Source of the DNA: Candidatus Omnitrophota bacterium
GTDB taxonomy: Bacteria; Omnitrophota; 4484-213
Reading direction: 5' to 3'
DNA: 8,658 nt
Assembly: GCA_030639955.1 (NCBI GenBank)
Contig: DAOWKH010000104.1
Coordinates: forward strand, 1-8,658
The notes below the pieces were generated by a model. That model was not told the DNA's origin and made no database searches. It worked only from the letters and a program-made list of their open reading frames with translations. Below are positions 4,785 to 8,658 of this stretch, in pieces (positions within the stretch are counted from its first letter, which is position 1; every line of letters starts with the position of its first letter). The position numbers were made by a program, and so were the translations under genes.

Positions 4785-5648
4785 ATGTTTCAAGGTTCTT
4801 ATGTTGCTTTGGTTACGCCGTTCAAAGACGGCGAGGTTGATGAGGAGAAACTGCGGGAATTGGTAGAGTTTCAGATTGAGCAGGGAACGAACGGAATTCT
4901 ACCCTGTGGCTGCACCGGCGAAGCGGCTACGCTCACTCACGAGGAGCAGAAAAGAGTAATTAAAATTGTGCTGGAAACAGTGAATAAAAGAGTTTTGGTG
5001 CTTGCCGGCACTGGCTCTAATTCCACTGCCGAGGCTTATAATTTAACTAAATACGCCAAAGAAGCCGGGGCTAACGCCGCTTTGGTAATTACCCCTTATT
5101 ACAACAAACCTACGCCCGAAGGGCAGTTTCGCCACTATGCAAAACTCGCCGAGCTCGGTATTCCTATTATTTTATACAATGTCCCTTCACGCACCGGGAT
5201 TTCAATGTTGCCCGAGACAGTGGCCAGATTGTCCAAAATTGAAAATATTGTGGCTATCAAAGAAGCCAGCGGCAGTTTGGAGCAAATAAGCAAGATTCTC
5301 TCTTTATGTGATATTACTGTTCTTTCCGGCGATGATTCCTTAACCCTGCCGATGCTCTCAATAGGCGGCAAAGGAGTAATTTCAGTAGTGGCAAACATTG
5401 TGCCGGCTGAGGTTGCTCAGATGACCGCCGCTTTTTTAGATGGTTCTCTCCAGAAGGCAAAAGATATACATTACAAATTATTTTCCCTCTGTAAAGCAAT
5501 GTTTATTGAGACAAATCCGATTCCGGTAAAGACAGCGATGAAGTTGCTCGGGCGATTAAACGGAGAACTCCGTTTGCCACTCTGTGAGATGCAGGCAGGG
5601 AATGAAGAGAAATTGAAGAGAGTGTTAGAAGAATATGGATTGATATGA
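4785..5648 (+). CDS. dapA: 4-hydroxy-tetrahydrodipicolinate synthase
   Basis: DapA condenses pyruvate with aspartate semialdehyde, the first committed step of the diaminopimelate/lysine pathway that supplies peptidoglycan. I start it at the ATG with GAGGTG 4 nt upstream, giving 287 aa (family about 290). An in-frame TTG at 4737 would begin inside a hairpin and add a highly charged tail. The TIM-barrel motifs are VALVTPF (residues 7-13), ITPYYNKP with the tyrosine equivalent to E. coli Y107, ILYNVPSRTG with Y131 (E. coli Y133) and R136, and the Schiff-base lysine K159 in AIKEASG. The usual GTTGES loop reads GCTGEA, so the residue equivalent to E. coli T44 of the proton relay is cysteine (C43). 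The end overlaps uppS by 4 nt. dapB is not adjacent. Confidence 0.94.
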   Translation: MFQGSYVALVTPFKDGEVDEEKLRELVEFQIEQGTNGILPCGCTGEAATLTHEEQKRVIKIVLETVNKRVLVLAGTGSNSTAEAYNLTKYAKEAGANAALVITPYYNKPTPEGQFRHYAKLAELGIPIILYNVPSRTGISMLPETVARLSKIENIVAIKEASGSLEQISKILSLCDITVLSGDDSLTLPMLSIGGKGVISVVANIVPAEVAQMTAAFLDGSLQKAKDIHYKLFSLCKAMFIETNPIPVKTAMKLLGRLNGELRLPLCEMQAGNEEKLKRVLEEYGLI

Positions 5649-6364
5649 GCAAAAACCCTCGTCATATCGCTATTATAATGGATGGAAACGGGCGCTGGGC
5701 GAAAAAGAGGGGATTATCGCGCATTGAGGGGCATAAGAAGGGAATTGCCCGCATAGAAGAGATAACCAAAGCCGCAGTTGAGCAAAAAATTGAAGTTCTT
5801 ACCTTCTACGCTTTTTCTCTGGAAAACTGGAGACGTCCATCGTTGGAGGTTCAGGGCTTAATGCTCCTTTTGAAAAAATTTTTGATAGAGAAAAGAGAAC
5901 TCCTAAAAGAAGAAGATATCCGTCTTATTTCTATTGGCGAAAGAGAAAAATTGCCAAAATCTGTGCAAAAGGAGTTAAACAAAACAGAAGAGTTGAGTAA
6001 GAATAATAAAGGACTGATTTTAAACATATCTCTAAGCTATGGCAGCCGCCAGGAAATCATCAGGGCTGTAAGAAAAATTGCTGAAGATGCGCAAAGAAAG
6101 AAAGTAAAAATAAATAAAATCAACGAGCGTCTATTCTCTAAGTATCTTTACACAAAAAATCTCCCTGATCCTGACCTTTTGATTCGCACCAGCGGCGAGC
6201 TGAGAATAAGCAATTTTTTGCTCTGGCAGCTCTCTTATAGTGAACTTTATTTTACGCCAAAATTCTGGCCCGATTTTCAGAAAAGCGATTTTTTAGAGGC
6301 AGTTGACGATTTCAAAAAAAGAAATAGAAGGTTCGGAGGACTGAGTGCCAAAAAGAATAATTAG
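5645..6364 (+). CDS. uppS: (2Z,6E)-farnesyl-PP-type cis-prenyltransferase, undecaprenyl diphosphate synthase
   Basis: UppS extends farnesyl diphosphate with isopentenyl diphosphate in cis to make the C55 undecaprenyl carrier used for peptidoglycan and other surface polymers. It is cytoplasmic and membrane-associated. At 239 aa it is typical. The catalytic signature HIAIIMDGNGRWAKKRG lies at residues 7-23 with the key Asp at D13. It is followed by GHKKG, YAFSLENWRRPSLEVQGLM (55-73), SYGSRQEI (131-138), and DPDLLIRTSGELRISNFLLW (175-194), which contains the diphosphate-binding arginines. The start is set by an ATGA overlap with dapA. The gene overlaps cdsA by 20 nt, so the three are probably co-transcribed and translationally coupled. 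Confidence 0.96.
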   Translation: MSKNPRHIAIIMDGNGRWAKKRGLSRIEGHKKGIARIEEITKAAVEQKIEVLTFYAFSLENWRRPSLEVQGLMLLLKKFLIEKRELLKEEDIRLISIGEREKLPKSVQKELNKTEELSKNNKGLILNISLSYGSRQEIIRAVRKIAEDAQRKKVKINKINERLFSKYLYTKNLPDPDLLIRTSGELRISNFLLWQLSYSELYFTPKFWPDFQKSDFLEAVDDFKKRNRRFGGLSAKKNN

Positions 6365-7130
6365 TTCCCTCGTCCTTATTTTTATTACAGGGTTAGTTTT
6401 ATTCGCTTTACCTGCTTATTTCTTTGTCCTTTGGGCAATCTTTTTTGTTGCTGTTGGATTGGGAGAATTTGCCGAATTAATTCACCGCAAAGACATTTTT
6501 GTTCATAAATACATTGGAATGCTGGCTGCCGCTGCCTTTTGTCTGCCCTTTCTTTTTGGCCAGGAACTGCTTATCTTATTTATCTCTTTGTTGAGTTTAT
6601 TCTTGTTGCAATTTATACATAAAGAAAGGAAGGTGGCTATCTTTACTATTGCCACCACCCTTTTGGGGATAATCTATATCGGTTGGTTAGGTAGCTTTTG
6701 GATAAGATTGACTTTTCTGCCTAATGGTAGATGGTGGATTTTGTTCCTACTTTTGGTCTGCAAAGGAGGCGATGCCGGGGCATATGTCCTTGGAAAGAAA
6801 TTCGGCAGACATAAATTAATTCCTCGCATCAGCCCTCATAAATCAAGAGAAGGAGCAATCGTGGGTTTTACCTTTAGTATAGTTATTGCCCTTGCTTGTC
6901 GTTATCTATTTTTAGATATCTCCTATCTTCATATCTTTATCCTCGGTTCTCTGTGCGGAATTTCAGGGCAGGTAGGCGATTTGGCCGAGTCCCTGCTCAA
7001 AAGAGACGCAGATGTGAAGGATTCGGGGAAGATTTTCCCCGGTTTGGGCGGGTCTTTAGATTTGGTAGACAGCTTATTATTCACCGCTCCGGTAGTTTAT
7101 TTTTATCTGGTTAAAATTGTGAATGTGTAA
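6345..7130 (+). CDS. cdsA: Phosphatidate cytidylyltransferase (CDP-diglyceride synthase)
   Basis: CdsA converts phosphatidic acid and CTP to CDP-diacylglycerol, the precursor of bacterial phospholipids, in the inner membrane. The GTG start has GGAGGA 4 nt upstream, inside the end of uppS. The 261 residues are mostly hydrophobic, with about eight membrane segments. GGDAGAYVLGKKFGRHKLIP (141-160) and ISPHKSREG (162-170) precede the signature ESLLKRDADVKDSGKIFPGL (215-234), which continues GGSLDLVDSLLF. The metal-binding acidic residues (D221, D226, D239, D242) are present. The common PGHGG...DR is PGLGG...DL here, a variant I recall from other phyla, so it is not taken as loss of function. Confidence 0.94.
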   Translation: MPKRIISSLVLIFITGLVLFALPAYFFVLWAIFFVAVGLGEFAELIHRKDIFVHKYIGMLAAAAFCLPFLFGQELLILFISLLSLFLLQFIHKERKVAIFTIATTLLGIIYIGWLGSFWIRLTFLPNGRWWILFLLLVCKGGDAGAYVLGKKFGRHKLIPRISPHKSREGAIVGFTFSIVIALACRYLFLDISYLHIFILGSLCGISGQVGDLAESLLKRDADVKDSGKIFPGLGGSLDLVDSLLFTAPVVYFYLVKIVNV

Positions 7131-7151
7131 CTCGACTGATAAAATAATACT

Positions 7152-7505
7152 ATGAATATTGAAATCATAAAAAAACCGATATCTTCCCAAAAATTAAAGA
7201 AAATTGCCAAGGATAATTATGGCACCATGGTAAAAGGTGTTATTGATGTCCATTTAGGAATTATAGCTTTAGGGGGCGAGCTACATGCAGATGCAGAGGC
7301 AATTTTACTTCAAAAGAGGTCACTGCAGCAACACTTATGGGGTTTTAATATCTATCCGGATAAACCAAATAATGAAAGGATAGAATGGACATCTCTCATT
7401 AACATAAAACCTTCGCAAAATAATCGTTCCTTAAAAATTCAAAGTATTGAGTTAAAAACAAAAATACGAGAAATTATTGACTCTTTAATTGAAGGAAAAA
7501 GGTAA
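7152..7505 (+). CDS. DUF5674 family protein
   Basis: This 117-aa soluble protein of unknown function has a central block I recall as DUF5674: IDVHLGIIALGGELHADAEA (31-50), then LWGFNIYPDK (62-71), ERIEWTSLINIKPSQNNRS (75-93) and a C-terminal helix. The highly conserved GGELHADAEA contains His, Asp and Glu residues that could bind a metal or act catalytically, but no activity is established as far as I know. There is no signal peptide or membrane segment. The start lies 21 nt after cdsA without a recognisable Shine-Dalgarno. It interrupts the usual close cdsA-dxr neighbourhood together with the next gene. The family name is from memory. Confidence 0.8.
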   Translation: MNIEIIKKPISSQKLKKIAKDNYGTMVKGVIDVHLGIIALGGELHADAEAILLQKRSLQQHLWGFNIYPDKPNNERIEWTSLINIKPSQNNRSLKIQSIELKTKIREIIDSLIEGKR

Positions 7506-7542
7506 TATACGGCAACTTCTCTATCGCTGATATAAGGAAAGC

Positions 7543-7869
7543 ATGGACAAAAGTAGATGGTTAAAACTATCACGAACTCAGCAATTAGGAAATATTGGAA
7601 GCGAAATTGCTCGAGCTCGTCATTGGGAAACCCGCAATGACCTTGTGAATCGAGAAAAATCTCTTGAACGCTCATTAGAACTGCTTGATTTGACATTAGA
7701 TGATAAACGTTGGAAATTCGGTTTAAAGGAAATCGCTCGCTTACGAGAGATTATATGTGCATGGTTCTGCAATCAAACATTTTTTGATATCTCCCCAAAA
7801 GAACTTGAAGATTATTGTATTAGTTTTGCAATATCGGATTTTCAATCCGATATTGATTACAGCGATTAA
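7543..7869 (+). CDS. Small helical hypothetical protein
   Basis: The 108-aa product starts at an ATG with AAGGAAA (7534-7540) just upstream. It is predicted all-helical and soluble: LSRTQQLGNIGSEIARARHW (9-28), SLERSLELLDLTLDDKRW (40-57), LKEIARLREIICAWF (61-75), then SPKELEDYCISFAIS. I recall similar short proteins (NIGSE..RA..W, ALELLDLT, RLRE) as hypotheticals in many uncultured bacteria, but I cannot name a family or function. The last residues (about DFQSDIDYSD) are read from a perfect hairpin and a direct repeat, so the native C-terminus may have been replaced. It pairs with the DUF5674 gene 37 nt upstream. Confidence 0.65.
   Translation: MDKSRWLKLSRTQQLGNIGSEIARARHWETRNDLVNREKSLERSLELLDLTLDDKRWKFGLKEIARLREIICAWFCNQTFFDISPKELEDYCISFAISDFQSDIDYSD
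7829..7855 (+). repeat. Perfect 12-bp-stem hairpin inside the 3' end of the 7543 gene
   Basis: CAATATCGGATT (7829-7840) and AATCCGATATTG (7844-7855) pair perfectly around a TTC loop. It lies within the last 14 codons of the gene, starting 38 nt before the stop. No T-run follows. It could act as a terminator-like or stability element between this gene and dxr, or be a palindromic element inserted at the gene end. Confidence 0.8.
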
Positions 7870-7921
7870 GAAACGATTACAGCGATACCCTTATACCCTC
7901 ACGGGCACAAGCGGGCACAAG
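7855..7921 (+). repeat. Short direct repeats between the 7543 gene and dxr
   Basis: GATTACAGCGAT occurs at 7855-7866 and 7875-7886, with a 20-bp period. CGGGCACAAG is tandemly duplicated at 7902-7911 and 7912-7921. The first repeat supplies the last residues (DYSD) and stop of the upstream gene; the second ends 10 nt before the dxr start. No ribosome-binding site is evident in this stretch. Confidence 0.8.
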
Positions 7922-7931
7922 TTAAAATTTA

Positions 7932-8658
7932 ATGAAAAATATTGTTATTCTTGGTTCCACTGGGTCAATAGGAAGAAAGGTTCTGGAAATAGCAAGAGAT
8001 TTCCCCAGGGAGTTCAGGATAATTGGGCTTTCCTGCAATTTCAATATCGAAATTTTAGAGGAACAGATTAAGGAGTTTCAGCCCCAGCTCGCCGTTGTGG
8101 GCGATGGGCAAAAATATAAAGAATTAAAGCAAAGAGTTACGGGTTGTAAAATAAGTGCCGAAGAAGAAGGGTTGATTGAGTTAGCTACTCTTAAAGAAGC
8201 CAATTTTATTGTTTTTTCAATGTCCGGCATTAAAGCTCTAATTCCTCTTTTAAAAGCAATAGAAAACAGAAAACAGATTGGTTTGGCAAATAAAGAACTT
8301 TTGGTAGCGGCAGGCAGAATAATTATCCGCAGAGCAAAAGAGAAAAATGTCCGAATTCTCCCTATTGACAGTGAACAGAGCGCCATCTTTCAGTGCCTTG
8401 CCGGTAGGTCTACGAAAGGAAGAAATAAGCAGGAAATAAGGAGAATATTCTTGACCGCCTCAGGCGGGCCGTTAAATAACTTAACAAAGAAAGAGTTATC
8501 ATCTGTTTCGCCGCAAAGTGTGCTTAAACATCCTAAATGGGAGATGGGAAAGAAAATCACAGTTGATTCGGCAACTTTAATGAACAAAGGATTGGAGCTC
8601 ATAGAGGCAAAATATCTCTTCGATATAGAAATAGAAAAGATAGAGATTCTTATCCATC
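7932..8658 (+). CDS. dxr: 1-deoxy-D-xylulose 5-phosphate reductoisomerase (3' truncated by window end)
   Basis: DXR (IspC) converts 1-deoxy-xylulose 5-phosphate to 2-C-methyl-erythritol 4-phosphate with NADPH and a divalent metal, the first committed step of the MEP isoprenoid pathway; fosmidomycin targets it. The frame is open from this ATG through the last base, giving 242 complete codons of an expected 380-400. The NADPH-binding loop is VILGSTGSIG (residues 5-14). GLANKELLVAAG (117-128) follows. Metal ligands are D146 and E148 in PIDSEQSAIFQCL, and E222 in MNKGLELIEA. LTASGGP (174-180) and LKHPKWEMGKKITVDSATLM (198-217) are also present. DSEHS is DSEQS here. No clear Shine-Dalgarno precedes the start; short repeats occupy that place. 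Its product pathway feeds UppS encoded upstream. Confidence 0.95.
   Translation, partial: MKNIVILGSTGSIGRKVLEIARDFPREFRIIGLSCNFNIEILEEQIKEFQPQLAVVGDGQKYKELKQRVTGCKISAEEEGLIELATLKEANFIVFSMSGIKALIPLLKAIENRKQIGLANKELLVAAGRIIIRRAKEKNVRILPIDSEQSAIFQCLAGRSTKGRNKQEIRRIFLTASGGPLNNLTKKELSSVSPQSVLKHPKWEMGKKITVDSATLMNKGLELIEAKYLFDIEIEKIEILIH

Noticed and set aside
7757..8071. 104-codon plus-strand frame across the 7543 gene and the start of dxr
   Set aside because: It overlaps both genes in another frame; the dxr frame shows GSTGSIG and all downstream catalytic motifs.
8078..8602. Two minus-strand frames near the window end
   Set aside because: They are antisense shadows of dxr, whose frame is open to the last base and matches the family.

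Overview
The window looks like a chromosomal segment of an uncultured, Gram-negative-type bacterium. It carries housekeeping genes for an F-type ATP synthase, 16S rRNA modification, purine synthesis, the lysine/diaminopimelate pathway, undecaprenyl and phospholipid synthesis, and the non-mevalonate isoprenoid pathway. Gene order, the short ATP synthase epsilon subunit, a DUF5674 gene, and a PGLGG rather than PGHGG signature in CdsA remind me of candidate phyla such as Omnitrophota. That placement is inference from memory, not a search.

Layout: (1) 1-126 is one copy of a dispersed repeat lying directly in front of atpD. (2) 152-3063 is a tight operon, atpD-atpC-rsmI-purN, with 4-nt ATGA overlaps at the atpC/rsmI and rsmI/purN junctions. 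(3) 3064-4598 is an accessory island. It contains hairpin-forming repeats, a small secreted protein (3195-3524), a second, inverted copy of the 126-bp repeat (3569-3694, 118 of 126 positions identical to the first), and a larger secreted paralogue with a cysteine-rich tail (3813-4598). (4) 4599-4784 is a leader with three consecutive hairpins. (5) 4785-7130 is dapA-uppS-cdsA, tightly overlapped. (6) 7152-7869 holds two small uncharacterised genes placed between cdsA and dxr, followed by short direct repeats. (7) 7932 to the end is the first 242 codons of dxr, which runs off the window.

Functionally, dapA feeds peptidoglycan (DAP) and lysine, uppS makes the lipid carrier for peptidoglycan, cdsA makes CDP-diacylglycerol for phospholipids, and dxr commits carbon to isoprenoid precursors that UppS uses. 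This half is therefore an envelope-building cluster. The first half is energy and nucleotide metabolism.

The least ordinary content is in the island at 3064-4598. It holds a pair of secreted paralogues that I cannot place in a known family. Their signal peptides are partly built from short tandem repeats, and they sit beside several kinds of dispersed or hairpin repeats. A recurring theme is repeat DNA read into the edges of genes: the AtpD C-terminus, both signal peptides, and the C-terminus of the gene at 7543.
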